DNA of 64,000 nt from Roseibaca calidilacus (GTDB lineage: Bacteria; Pseudomonadota; Alphaproteobacteria; Rhodobacterales; Rhodobacteraceae): positions 1,879,501-1,943,500 of the forward strand of contig NZ_FBYC01000004.1 of NCBI RefSeq assembly GCF_001517585.1, written 5' to 3'. Position numbers and translations under genes: made by a program. Each line of letters opens with the position of its first letter. Within the stretch, counting starts at the first letter, position 1. Positions 24,477-32,507 of this stretch are shown piece by piece. The notes under the pieces were generated by a model. It worked only from the letters and a program-made list of their open reading frames with translations. It had not been told where the DNA came from and ran no database searches.

Positions 24477-25601
24477 ATGAAATCGCAGCGCATTATCGCC
24501 TATCTGGCAGAGCCCAATGCCGAGAAACAGGCCTTATTCAGAGCTGTGGCCAGAAGGCTTGGGTACGGGCAGTCCTTGGCGTCATGGCCCATATCGATCC
24601 GGGGCTACCCCGAGACGGCGGCGCGAGCGGAAGAATGTCTGGGCCGGGCCAAGAAACAGCCGCGCGGAACATTAGGTAGGGCGTTGAAGCGAGCGTTCCT
24701 CAAGGGGCGTTACAACTGGGCGCGGCGCTGGTTTTCCGCGAGGCCCGGAGCCGTGGCTATGTGCTGGCAGGGACTGACAGGCACGCGGCGGGCCTTCATT
24801 GAAGGCGCACGCGATGCCGGCGCGCCGACGCTCTTCGCTGAGCTGGCCCCGCTGCCGGGCCGCTGGACTTTGGACGCGCAAGGCGTGAACGCGGAAAACT
24901 CGGTCCCGCGACGGTGGGAGGCCTATGACGCGGTTGCCCCTAATTATGAGCTGCTCGCAGGGCTCCGCGAGGCTTTCGAGGCGCGTCAGCCGCGGCGACG
25001 CGACGTCGGCCAGAGCGACGCGCCGCTCCCCGAGGACGCGCGTTTTCTCTTCGTACCCTTGCAGGTGCCCGATGACAGCCAGATGATCCTCTTTGCCGGC
25101 TGGTGCGGCGGGCTGGAGGGGTTCATCGACGCGCTGGCGGAGGCCTCGGCGGCCCTACCCGAAGGCTGGCATCTGCGGCTCAAGGAGCACCCTTCGGCGA
25201 AACGCTCCGTCCGCGCGCGCATCGAGCGGCATATCGCGGCGGGCGCGCGGCTGGAGCTCGACAACGCGCGCGACAGCTTCGCCCAGCTCGAAGCGAGCGC
25301 GGGAGTTCTGACCGTGAACAGCTCGATGGGGCTCCAAGCTATGTTCTTCGACAAGCCGGTAATCGTCACCGGCGAGGCCTTCTTCGCCTTCGAGGGGGTG
25401 GCGCATCCAGCGGGCAGCCCGCAGGAGCTCGCACAGCTTCTGGCTGATCCGGACGCGCTCGGCCATGATGGCGACTTGCGCGCGCGCTTTCTGACCTGGC
25501 TGGCGCACGATTATTACATCGACTTCGACGGAAAGGCGCTGATCGACTCCGCGCAGCTTGGTCGGATCACGAAAAAGATAGAGGGGCCGCAGGATTCCTA
25601 A
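24477..25601 (+). CDS. Capsular polysaccharide biosynthesis/export protein (KpsS/LipB-like)
   Basis: The 374-residue cytoplasmic protein resembles the capsule Kdo-transferase/KpsS-KpsC group: LFVPLQVPDDSQM, HLRLKEHPSAKRSVR and the late VNSSMGLQAMFFDKPVIVTG motif. These are the residues of the GT-B like donor site in KpsS-type proteins. It probably acts on a phosphatidylglycerol-Kdo linker or a related capsule acceptor. GC is higher than in neighbours, and the surrounding genes are broken or accessory, which points to acquired DNA. ATG 24477 has GAGG close by; upstream TTG 24441 is possible but weak. Confidence 0.7.
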   Translation: MKSQRIIAYLAEPNAEKQALFRAVARRLGYGQSLASWPISIRGYPETAARAEECLGRAKKQPRGTLGRALKRAFLKGRYNWARRWFSARPGAVAMCWQGLTGTRRAFIEGARDAGAPTLFAELAPLPGRWTLDAQGVNAENSVPRRWEAYDAVAPNYELLAGLREAFEARQPRRRDVGQSDAPLPEDARFLFVPLQVPDDSQMILFAGWCGGLEGFIDALAEASAALPEGWHLRLKEHPSAKRSVRARIERHIAAGARLELDNARDSFAQLEASAGVLTVNSSMGLQAMFFDKPVIVTGEAFFAFEGVAHPAGSPQELAQLLADPDALGHDGDLRARFLTWLAHDYYIDFDGKALIDSAQLGRITKKIEGPQDS

Positions 25602-26379
25602 CCGCCATTTCAGCCTGTTCAAGACCTTCGTCGACCGCGAGCGAGGCGTGGCGCTTCTGCTCAATCCGAAGGTGCTCACGACGTTCACACGGCGCTTTCT
25701 GACCGATGGCATGCGAGAGTTCCATGGGCTCTCAGACCCGTCGGCAGGCCGCTATCGGCTGGTGAAGAATGCGCGGCGTTTTCCCATGGCACGGCTCAGG
25801 GATTACCTGCATTTCCGCACTCACCACGACGACTACAAGATATTCGCCTTCGTCCGCAACCCCTATGCACGGGTCTATTCCGGCTGGAAGGACAAGTTCT
25901 ACGACGGGCACAAGGGCTCTGACTACGGGCGGCTCTCGGGCTATCCTAGGTCCATGCGGCGCGGTGAACTGAAAAAGGCGAGGGCCTATTGTCGGAAACA
26001 TGGCCTGCCGGGGGCCGCTGAAGGCGAGCTGGTGCCATTTGCCAGCTTCGTACGCTACATGGCTGACCAGCCGCCGGGGGAGCGCAACCAGCACTGGGAC
26101 CAGCAGGTGCTTGTCCTGCAGCAGCCCAAGTTCAGGCTGGCGGGCGCTTACAAGATCGAGCATGAACTTGACAAGGGCATCAGGACGATCGCAGAAGCGC
26201 TGGAATTCGACCCTGACTGGGCCGTTACTCAGCTTAGCCGCAAAGCGAATGTCTCGAGCCGTTACGATGGCTCTGCGCACCCGATGACCGATGAGGTGGC
26301 CGAGGAAGTCTTTCACGCCTGCGAACCGGATTTCGACGTATTCGGCTATGACAAGGAAAGTTACCGGGAGCTTTGGTAG
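25594..26379 (+). CDS. Sulfotransferase-family protein with no standard start codon
   Basis: The reading frame has the carbohydrate sulfotransferase pattern: an N-terminal RHFSLFKTF-type segment, KIFAFVRNPYARVYSGWKDKFYD as the 3'-PAPS binding loop, and QHWDQQ further on. The homologous N-terminus begins before the first GTG (25648), in a stretch with no ATG, GTG or TTG; the first in-frame codon after the preceding stop-overlap is ATT 25594. It may initiate at ATT, be coupled to the upstream gene, or be 5'-truncated. The product would sulfate a surface glycan. GC and codon use match the KpsS-like gene rather than the flanks. Confidence 0.65.
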   Translation: MPNRHFSLFKTFVDRERGVALLLNPKVLTTFTRRFLTDGMREFHGLSDPSAGRYRLVKNARRFPMARLRDYLHFRTHHDDYKIFAFVRNPYARVYSGWKDKFYDGHKGSDYGRLSGYPRSMRRGELKKARAYCRKHGLPGAAEGELVPFASFVRYMADQPPGERNQHWDQQVLVLQQPKFRLAGAYKIEHELDKGIRTIAEALEFDPDWAVTQLSRKANVSSRYDGSAHPMTDEVAEEVFHACEPDFDVFGYDKESYRELW

Positions 26380-26438
26380 CCCGCGCGTTCGTGCACTTCG
26401 AGCCGGGGGACGAGCAAGTCGAAGGTGCGCGAGGCGAC

Positions 26439-26723
26439 CTAGAACCCATATCGCGCGATGCAAGCCTGTTCCAAGAATGCAAGCGAAGCGCCTGCCCCCT
26501 CGCCCGCCTGCGCCACGTTGGTAAAGGCCTGGAACACCCGGTCAAGCTGGCGGTCATAGGCCAGATCGACCTTGGAGGACGGCAGCAGCGGCACAAAGCT
26601 GAAATTTAGCGCCGTGCCTTCGGGGAAGCACCCGGCGATGAACTTTACCAATTCGACACTGGTTGCTTGGCAGCCCCAATTGCCACGAAACCCGGTGAAA
26701 TTGATGATAACGATCCGTTTCAC
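26439..26723 (-). pseudogene. Truncated polysaccharide pyruvyl transferase
   Basis: The 94-codon frame encodes MKRIVIINFTGFRGNWGCQ followed by TSVELVKFI, the characteristic N-terminus of polysaccharide pyruvyl transferases, but stops at 26439 after ARYGF, whereas family members are about 350-400 residues long. It faces the sulfotransferase gene. The remaining two thirds of the gene are not present nearby. It is best read as a decayed gene at the edge of the accessory block. Confidence 0.75.
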
Positions 26724-26807
26724 TTCTAGTCCTTCCTTGCCGGGTGTTCCATTGTTCGTGATAGGATAGAAGCTAGGCGAGCACCAATGGGTTTCGGTAA
26801 GACATAG

Positions 26808-26889
26808 TCAGGGTATCCGCATGGGACTGGCCTCTTTGAAAGGATCATGGGGCTTGTCGCCGATTGAGCAGTCAGGTGCAAGATCGGGT
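26808..26889 (+). repeat. Copy A of a direct repeat flanking the HAD-acyltransferase-UbiA-GtrA cassette
   Basis: About 80 bases here are closely similar to 31888-31971 in the same orientation. Shared landmarks are TCAGGG at the left end, CATGGG, a ggCCTcttTGAA-type block, and the best-conserved core CTTGTCGCCGATTG followed by GGTGCAAGAT. The two copies are 5.1 kb apart and lie outside the cassette of 26919-31714. No protein can be assigned to the repeat. Confidence 0.65.
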
Positions 26890-26918
26890 AGCAGGCCAAC
26901 GTGCCCCTTGCCCGCGGA

Positions 26919-27551
26919 TCACGCACCATCTGTGGAGGTCAGGCGCAGCATGGGAATACCCATCTTTCGCACCTGCGCATGCAATTTCGGGCTTTCCGTG
27001 ACAAGCACCGCACCGGCGGCCTTGGCCCAGACATGCAGATCAGCGGCCCCGTCGCCAACATAGACAAAGCCTTGCGCGCCGTAGCGCTTGCTCAGAAAAG
27101 CTGCCTTGTCGCGCCCCTTGAGGTTGTTGCCAAGGGTGGACGCATGAACCTCATCAAAAAGCTCCAGATGCCCAGCGATCGCCCGCGCCGTGCCGTCCTC
27201 TGCTGCCGTGGCCAGCACAACCCGCCGCCCCGCCGCGCGCCATAGGCGGATCAGCGCCAGAACGGCGGCATTGTAGCGCAGGCCCGCAGGATCGAACGGA
27301 GCGCGCTGCGCCACGGCGCGCTTAAGGCCGGGACGCCCCCCTTGCGCCAAGGCCGCAGCCAACAGCACCGACGACCAAGGCGCGCGCCAAAGCAGCTGGA
27401 CCAATCCGCGCCGCAACATGTCGCCCGGCACAAGCGTGCCGTCCAGATCGACAGCCAGCACCGCGTCAGGACAGGCAGCCAACAGGCCGGCCGCGTCATA
27501 GAGTGCCGGTTTGCTGTTCATCTGCACAAAATCGACATGGTGATGCGCCAT
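26919..27551 (-). CDS. HAD-family phosphatase (UbiA-associated type)
   Basis: The 210-residue protein is a HAD hydrolase: motif I AVDLDGTLVPGD (Asp35 and Asp37), motif II VVLATAA, the lysine in NLKGRDKAAFL, and motif IV VGDGAADLHVW. It matches the N-terminal domain of HAD-UbiA fusions known from other bacteria, and here the UbiA partner is encoded separately at 30335. A likely role is removal of the 5-phosphate from decaprenyl-phosphoribose or a related polyprenyl-phosphate sugar, by analogy with the mycobacterial Rv3807c step. It is divergent from the acyltransferase gene. The start (27551 or 27521) is uncertain. Confidence 0.72.
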   Translation of the reverse strand: MAHHHVDFVQMNSKPALYDAAGLLAACPDAVLAVDLDGTLVPGDMLRRGLVQLLWRAPWSSVLLAAALAQGGRPGLKRAVAQRAPFDPAGLRYNAAVLALIRLWRAAGRRVVLATAAEDGTARAIAGHLELFDEVHASTLGNNLKGRDKAAFLSKRYGAQGFVYVGDGAADLHVWAKAAGAVLVTESPKLHAQVRKMGIPMLRLTSTDGA

Positions 27552-27644
27552 TTTTTGTTAGCATGGTTACCCAAAACCTACATAACTGCATAGATACCGC
27601 GCCAGAGTTTCCTTAATCTCAAGGTGGATTGTCAGAGTGTGAGC

Positions 27645-30338
27645 ATGGTCGGCGACATTCCTCGATTGCCTGCCAAAACACTTGGCATCGGCAGGATCGC
27701 GACCTTTGACGGGTTGCGCGGGGTTGCCGCACTGGTTGTCGTGGTATTTCACTTTCTTGCAATGCTTCATCCCGACTGGGTGTCTGATTACGCCCAAGCG
27801 CCTGCCTTGTTGCTCGCAACCCCTCTGGCGGTTTTCTGGAACGGTTTTTTCGCAGTCGCAGTGTTTTTCGTGCTGTCGGGCTTTGTCATGGCCGCCGCGG
27901 CAGAACGGCGTCACGCAAACCTGTTGGAGAACGCGCTGCTGCGCTACCTGCGGCTGGCGCTGCCTGTTTTGGCCAGCATTCTACTGGCCTACCTGTGGCT
28001 TAGACTGATGCCCAACGCCGCAGGCAACCTGGCCCGCAGTCTAGACGCCCCTTCGGAATGGCTGGCCTTCACGGCCCAAGGGCCGCTGCCCGGTTTGGGC
28101 GCTGCCATCCACGACGGGCTGGCGGGCAGTTTCATTACCGGCATGTCACCTTTCAACAATGTGTTGTGGGCCATGCAAGTGGAACTGGTCGGTTCGCTGT
28201 TCCTGTTCGCGGCCTACTGGCTGGGCGGGTTCGGACCTTGGGTGCGCTTTGCCGCATTGGCCGGGTTCGCCCTGTTGGGCCTGCTGGTGCTGCGCGATAT
28301 CTATCTATGTTTCGTAACCGGCGCGCTTTTGTACGAGGGCCACAAAGCTGGGATCTGGCTGAGGTTGCCGCCGGTCACAGGGCTGCTGGCGTTGGCCTTG
28401 GGGATGATGCTGGGCACGCCCGGCGGCAGATTTGCAATAAGCTGGCTCCCCGAATTCGTGCCGGACCGTTTGTATCCGGGCAACCCTTGGGGCTTGGCAC
28501 CCGTCGCGGGTGCCACGCTCATTCTGCTGGCGGCGCTTCAGCTTCGGACCCTGCAAAACTGGTTCAAAACTGCGCCACTGCAATGGCTTGGACGGGTTTC
28601 CTTCGGGCTATACTTGGTGCATGTGCCGATTCTTTATACTTTCCTTGCGTGGGAAAGGCTGACCCTTGGGCTGCCTGAATTGCTGCTTTTCCCTGCCTAT
28701 CTGGCTGCGGTGCTGGCCTTGGCGTATCTGTTCACACTTGTTGTGGACGAACCAACCTTGCGCTTGTTGGGCCGAATTCGCGAACAGCTTGCCCGCCTGC
28801 GCAGCCTAACCCGCGTGCCCAGCCTGACCGCCAGCGCCACCGCGCCGGTCTGGCCATGGGTCTTGTTGGCCAGCGCGGGCCTGATGGCCACGACCCTGAT
28901 AAATGGCGGTGTCGCCATCTATTACGACTCTGCCATTTACCTGCACCGTCCCGAGGGGATGTTGAGGCTACTTTCGTCTATGCCATTCATGGACCTCGTG
29001 CCAACAGACGCAGCGCCTGCCGCTGCCTTGCCGCAAGACAGCAACACGACAGGCGCTACCGCGCCCGCGCTTCAATTCAGCGGGCGGTCCATATTCTACC
29101 AGATCTTCGCTTGGTCAGGGCTGGAAGCCGGGCGGCTATGGTCACTGGCGGCGGCGCATGCGGTGATGGTGGCCTACCCGGCGGCCTTGCTGCTGGCGCA
29201 TGGGCTTGGCAGGGCACCGCGCTGGGGCTTTATTCTGGGTCTCAGCGCGTTGGGGCTGTTGACCCCGCTTGGACTGTCGATTGGCACGGCCATGCCCGAT
29301 ATCTTGGCGGGGGTGCTGGTGCTGGCTCTGACGGCGCTAATGGTCGGGTGGCAAGCGCTTCGCTGGTGGGATCGGACCTTGCTGTTGGCGCTGGTCGGCT
29401 TTGCGATGTTGTCGCATACCAGCCACCTTCTGTTGGCACCGGCGCTTGTCATCGCCGTGCTGTTGTTGCCCTTGCGCAGTGCCGCAATGTGGCGCACCGC
29501 CGCCATGATCGGGCTGGTCTGCACGGCGGTCGTAGGGTTCGAGCAGCTTCACAAGACGCTGCGCAACCAAGGCAGCGATACGATCCATGTCACGCGCCCG
29601 CATCTGACCGCACATCTGGTCGATGACGGGCCGGGCGTTGATTACCTGCGCCGCGCCTGTCCAGATGTCGGCTTCCGACTATGCGCGTATGTCGATCACC
29701 TGCCTATCGAGTGGCGCGACTTCCTGTTTGGTGGGTCCGAACCGGGCACGCGTTTCTTCGCCGATGGCCCGCCAGAGTTGCAAAAAGCCATCAGCCTAGA
29801 GCAATTCGCCTTCACGCGCGCCGTTGTCGCGGATGACCCGGTCGCGGTATTGGATTTCGCAACAGCTGCCTTCCTGCGCCAAATGGTCATGTTCGACCCG
29901 GCAGGGCTGCTACTGCCCGCCTATTTGATGGAGCGCATGGACGACAGGGCGCTGGCCCTTTTCGACGCCTATCCTGACTGGATGAAAGCACAATTGCGCA
30001 CGCTTGCCGTGGTCGAACAAGAGCACCTGCTCTCGATGCTGCATATCAGCACCATCGGCTTGACGCTGCTTGCACTGGCGGTGCTGGGACAGGCGCTCTA
30101 TCGGGGCGCAGAGCACCGCGCGCAACGCGAACTGGTGCTTGTCTGCGCGGCGCTACTACTTGGCGTCATGCTCAATGCGGCGATTTGCGGGGTTCTGGCA
30201 TCGCCCTATGACAGGTTTCAGGCGCGCATCATCTGGCTGGTCCCGCTGGCCGGGCTGGCGCTGATCGCGGCACGCCGCGCGCCCGCTGCGCGCAGAAACG
30301 GTCCCGACCCACATAAACCGGAAAGACCTTTCACATGA
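27645..30338 (+). CDS. Acyltransferase-3 domain fused to a second polytopic (GT-C-like) domain
   Basis: The 897-residue membrane protein has two parts. Residues about 20-385 are an AT3 acyltransferase: RGVAALVVVVFH gives the R-x10-H motif (Arg25, His36), and GLYLVHVPILY lies near the end. From about 400 onward a second set of some ten hydrophobic segments begins with INGGVAIYYDSAIYLHRPEG, an acidic extracytoplasmic loop of the kind seen in GT-C transferases and related alphaproteobacterial membrane proteins. The double-domain form is unusual. It probably transfers an acyl group and a sugar at the periplasmic face. Start at 27645 is uncertain (GTG 27624 is also open). It overlaps ubiA by four bases. 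Confidence 0.75.
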   Translation: MVGDIPRLPAKTLGIGRIATFDGLRGVAALVVVVFHFLAMLHPDWVSDYAQAPALLLATPLAVFWNGFFAVAVFFVLSGFVMAAAAERRHANLLENALLRYLRLALPVLASILLAYLWLRLMPNAAGNLARSLDAPSEWLAFTAQGPLPGLGAAIHDGLAGSFITGMSPFNNVLWAMQVELVGSLFLFAAYWLGGFGPWVRFAALAGFALLGLLVLRDIYLCFVTGALLYEGHKAGIWLRLPPVTGLLALALGMMLGTPGGRFAISWLPEFVPDRLYPGNPWGLAPVAGATLILLAALQLRTLQNWFKTAPLQWLGRVSFGLYLVHVPILYTFLAWERLTLGLPELLLFPAYLAAVLALAYLFTLVVDEPTLRLLGRIREQLARLRSLTRVPSLTASATAPVWPWVLLASAGLMATTLINGGVAIYYDSAIYLHRPEGMLRLLSSMPFMDLVPTDAAPAAALPQDSNTTGATAPALQFSGRSIFYQIFAWSGLEAGRLWSLAAAHAVMVAYPAALLLAHGLGRAPRWGFILGLSALGLLTPLGLSIGTAMPDILAGVLVLALTALMVGWQALRWWDRTLLLALVGFAMLSHTSHLLLAPALVIAVLLLPLRSAAMWRTAAMIGLVCTAVVGFEQLHKTLRNQGSDTIHVTRPHLTAHLVDDGPGVDYLRRACPDVGFRLCAYVDHLPIEWRDFLFGGSEPGTRFFADGPPELQKAISLEQFAFTRAVVADDPVAVLDFATAAFLRQMVMFDPAGLLLPAYLMERMDDRALALFDAYPDWMKAQLRTLAVVEQEHLLSMLHISTIGLTLLALAVLGQALYRGAEHRAQRELVLVCAALLLGVMLNAAICGVLASPYDRFQARIIWLVPLAGLALIAARRAPAARRNGPDPHKPERPFT

Positions 30339-31335
30339 CCCGTGACGATAGCATTGAACAGCGGCATCGGCGCCAAGCCCGGGCGGCAAATATCAAAGAC
30401 TACCTGCGCTTGGCCCGCTTTGACCATTCCACCAAACATATGTTCATCCTGCCCGGCATTGCACTGGCGCTGTTGCTGCGCGGCGATCAAGGAGAGCCTT
30501 TGCTGAACATCCCCTTGGGGTTTCTGGCAGCGATCTGTGCGGCTTCGGCGAATTATGTCATCAATGAATGGCTTGATCGTGATTTCGACCGCCATCACCC
30601 CGAGAAATCCGAACGCGCCGCCGTGCAGGTGTCGCTGGATATACGACTGGTCTACGCATGGTATGGCACATTGGCGCTTGCGGCAGTCGCACTTGGCTTT
30701 GCAATTCATGGCGGGTTTGGCGTGACAATCCTGTGCTTTCTGGCCGCCGGGCTGGTCTATAACGTGCCGCCGCTGCGCAGCAAGGACCGGCCCTATCTGG
30801 ACGTGGTGTCGGAATCCGTCAACAATCCGCTACGGCTGATGCTGGGCTGGGCCATGATCGACCCGGTCACCTTGCCGCCAGTGTCGGTTCTGCTCAGCTT
30901 TTGGTTTGGTGGCGCATTCCTGATGAATACCAAGCGCTTGGCCGAGTTCCGCGATATCGTGGCAGATTTGGGCCAAGCGCGCCTTGCGCTTTATCGCAAG
31001 TCTTTTGCCCATTACACCGAAGCGCGGCTGTCGGTGGCAAACCTGACCTATGCGCTTTTATGCGTGATGTTCCTTGCAGTCTTCGTGGCGAAATACCGCA
31101 TCGAATATGTGCTGCTGTTCCCGATTGTCGTGTATCTGTGCAGACGGGGTCGGTCGCGCGCAAACCGGAAAAGCTGTTTTCCGAAATTCGCCTGATGGCG
31201 GCAAGCGGTGCCGCGACGCTGGTCTTCGTTTTGACCACCATCTTTGACATACCGGTTCTGGACATGCTGGCCGAACAGCATTTCATCGACTTGCACGGCT
31301 TTGCGACCATTCCCGATCCGTCCCATGCGCCATAG
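30335..31335 (+). CDS. UbiA-family prenyltransferase, C-terminal frameshift
   Basis: The protein carries both UbiA aspartate-rich regions: NEWLDRDFD at about 77-85 and SKDRPYLDVVSESVNNPLR, the second typical of decaprenyl-phosphate phosphoribosyltransferase-like UbiA members. The frame beginning at 30335 leaves the family sequence after FPIVVYL and ends at 31195. A second frame, shifted by one base, continues with the family C-terminus (SVARKPEKLFSEIRLM, then a membrane segment IFDIPVLDM) to 31335. Thus the gene has an indel near 31130-31145. It may be a real mutation, removing the last membrane helices, or an assembly error. Confidence 0.75.
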
Positions 31336-31336
31336 G

Positions 31337-31714
31337 ATGACCCGAACTGTGCCCCGGCAACGCTTTTTCCGCTATATCCTGACCGGCGGCGCGGCGGCTC
31401 TGGTCGATCTGGGCGGCTTTGCGATGTTGTTGCAGTTTCCCGTGCCGATCGCGCTGGCCGGGACAGCGAGTTTCGCACTTGCCGTTTTGGTTAACTACAC
31501 GCTGACCTCGCGCTTTGTGTTTCAGGTGCAACCGGGACTGCAGCGCCTGCCAGCGTTTGCCCTTGGGGCTTTGGCCGGGCTTTGCATCAACATGGGGGGC
31601 ACATTGGGGCTAAGCGCCTTGGGCTTTGCACCGGTTTTGGCAAAATGCGCCGGCATCGGCATGGCCTTTCTGTTCAACTATGCGATCAACGCTGCGGTGA
31701 TATTTCGTCGGTAA
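31337..31714 (+). CDS. GtrA-family membrane protein
   Basis: The 125-residue protein has four hydrophobic segments and the GtrA signatures FFRYILTGGAAALVDLGGF, NYTLTSRFVF and FLFNYAINAAVIF. GtrA proteins assist transfer of polyprenyl-linked sugars across the membrane; Rv3789 does so next to the mycobacterial arabinan genes. It follows ubiA directly. Start is 31337 or an ATG at 31325 that overlaps the UbiA C-terminus; ribosome-binding sequence is weak for both. Confidence 0.82.
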   Translation: MTRTVPRQRFFRYILTGGAAALVDLGGFAMLLQFPVPIALAGTASFALAVLVNYTLTSRFVFQVQPGLQRLPAFALGALAGLCINMGGTLGLSALGFAPVLAKCAGIGMAFLFNYAINAAVIFRR

Positions 31715-31752
31715 AGGGCCGCGCGAAAACACCCGACAGGCGCGAAGCACAG

Positions 31753-31783
31753 AGCTTGTCCCCGAAGAGGGCGGGTGCGAGGT
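31753..31783 (+). repeat. Short degenerate relative of the flanking repeat core
   Basis: CTTGTCCCCG and GGGCGGGTGCGAGGTGGG here resemble the core of the repeat copy at 31888-31971 (CTTGTCGCCGATTG then GGGCGGGTGCAAG). It stands on the other side of the antitoxin remnant, so the remnant is bracketed by related sequences. The match is partial and the call tentative. Confidence 0.35.
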
Positions 31784-31787
31784 GGGT

Positions 31788-31870
31788 TTAATCGAGCGCT
31801 TGCTCTAACGCCTCGCGGATCAGGCGCTGGTAGGGGATGCCGCGTTCTTTCGCACCGACACGGCAGAGGC
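31788..31870 (-). pseudogene. C-terminal remnant of a BrnA/CopG-like antitoxin
   Basis: On the minus strand, ending at TAA (31788-31790), the sequence reads KERGIPYQRLIREALEQALD, the conserved C-terminal dimerisation segment of BrnA/CopG-type ribbon-helix-helix antitoxins. Upstream coding sequence of an antitoxin is not recognisable. No toxin gene lies next to it. It is a decayed fragment. Confidence 0.6.
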
Positions 31871-31887
31871 CGCCAGAGCAGCCCGGA

Positions 31888-31971
31888 TCAGGGCAGGTGT
31901 CTGCATGGGTCAGGCCCCTTGGAACGGATCACGGGACTTGTCGCCGATTGGGGGGGCGGGTGCAAGATGGT
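31888..31971 (+). repeat. Copy B of the direct repeat flanking the cassette
   Basis: This copy matches 26808-26889 in order and orientation, with the conserved core CTTGTCGCCGATTG and GGTGCAAGAT. It is followed by about 55 bases without a gene before the DUF2335 stop. Together with copy A it brackets the intervening four genes. In the 313 bases between 31715 and 32027 nothing else is visible apart from this repeat, the degenerate relative and the antitoxin remnant. Confidence 0.65.
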
Positions 31972-32027
31972 GTTGGTTGGGGCAGGCGGGTGGATACACA
32001 AGCTCATATCGAAGCAAAGCGATGAAA

Positions 32028-32507
32028 CTATGTATCTTTCTTACCGTTGAAATATTTGACAATCTGGGGAACCAGCCCGGAGGCCGCGAATGCTATTGCG
32101 ACCGCTGGCTGTCCGATGACAGCACAATATATCGCTCCGCCAACTAAGCCCAAAGAAACAACAACGGACCCAAAAACGCGAGCAAAATCATTAAAGACCA
32201 ACCAACCGTTGTCCCTTGAGCGGATTGCTTGCTCTTTCTCGGCCATCGACATGATCCTATCAGCCATACCGGGGAGGACCGCTTCGTATTGATGCAGCAT
32301 TTGCGGCGGAGGTAGCGGACCCGCATACATGGCAGACTGCACGATGGACCTGATTTCGTCGGCTTCTTCGGTCTCCAAACTGTTTACTTCGGAGAGATCA
32401 ACATCATCACCTTGCGGCTCAGCCGAAGTTACAGTCCCTTTTTCGTGTTCATCCGACTTCTGTTGGTCAGACCCACTTTCATTTTCGCGCAACTGATATC
32501 GCCTCAT
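32028..32507 (-). CDS. DUF2335-type two-helix membrane protein
   Basis: The 159-residue protein has an acidic hydrophilic N-terminus, the DUF2335 signature AGPLPPPQMLHQYEAVLPG near residue 63, and two C-terminal hydrophobic segments (VFGSVVVSLGLVGGAIYCAVI and AVAIAFAASGLVPQIV). Its biochemical function is unknown to me; members are often found near phage or defence genes. It overlaps the upstream hypothetical gene by 29 bases, so the two are translationally coupled. Local GC is clearly below the rest of the window, suggesting transfer. Confidence 0.75.
   Translation of the reverse strand: MRRYQLRENESGSDQQKSDEHEKGTVTSAEPQGDDVDLSEVNSLETEEADEIRSIVQSAMYAGPLPPPQMLHQYEAVLPGMADRIMSMAEKEQAIRSRDNGWLVFNDFARVFGSVVVSLGLVGGAIYCAVIGQPAVAIAFAASGLVPQIVKYFNGKKDT

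Noticed and set aside
31715-32050. Short plus-strand frames between gtrA and the DUF2335 gene
   Set aside because: They cover the repeat copy and the antitoxin remnant and have no ribosome-binding site or family match.
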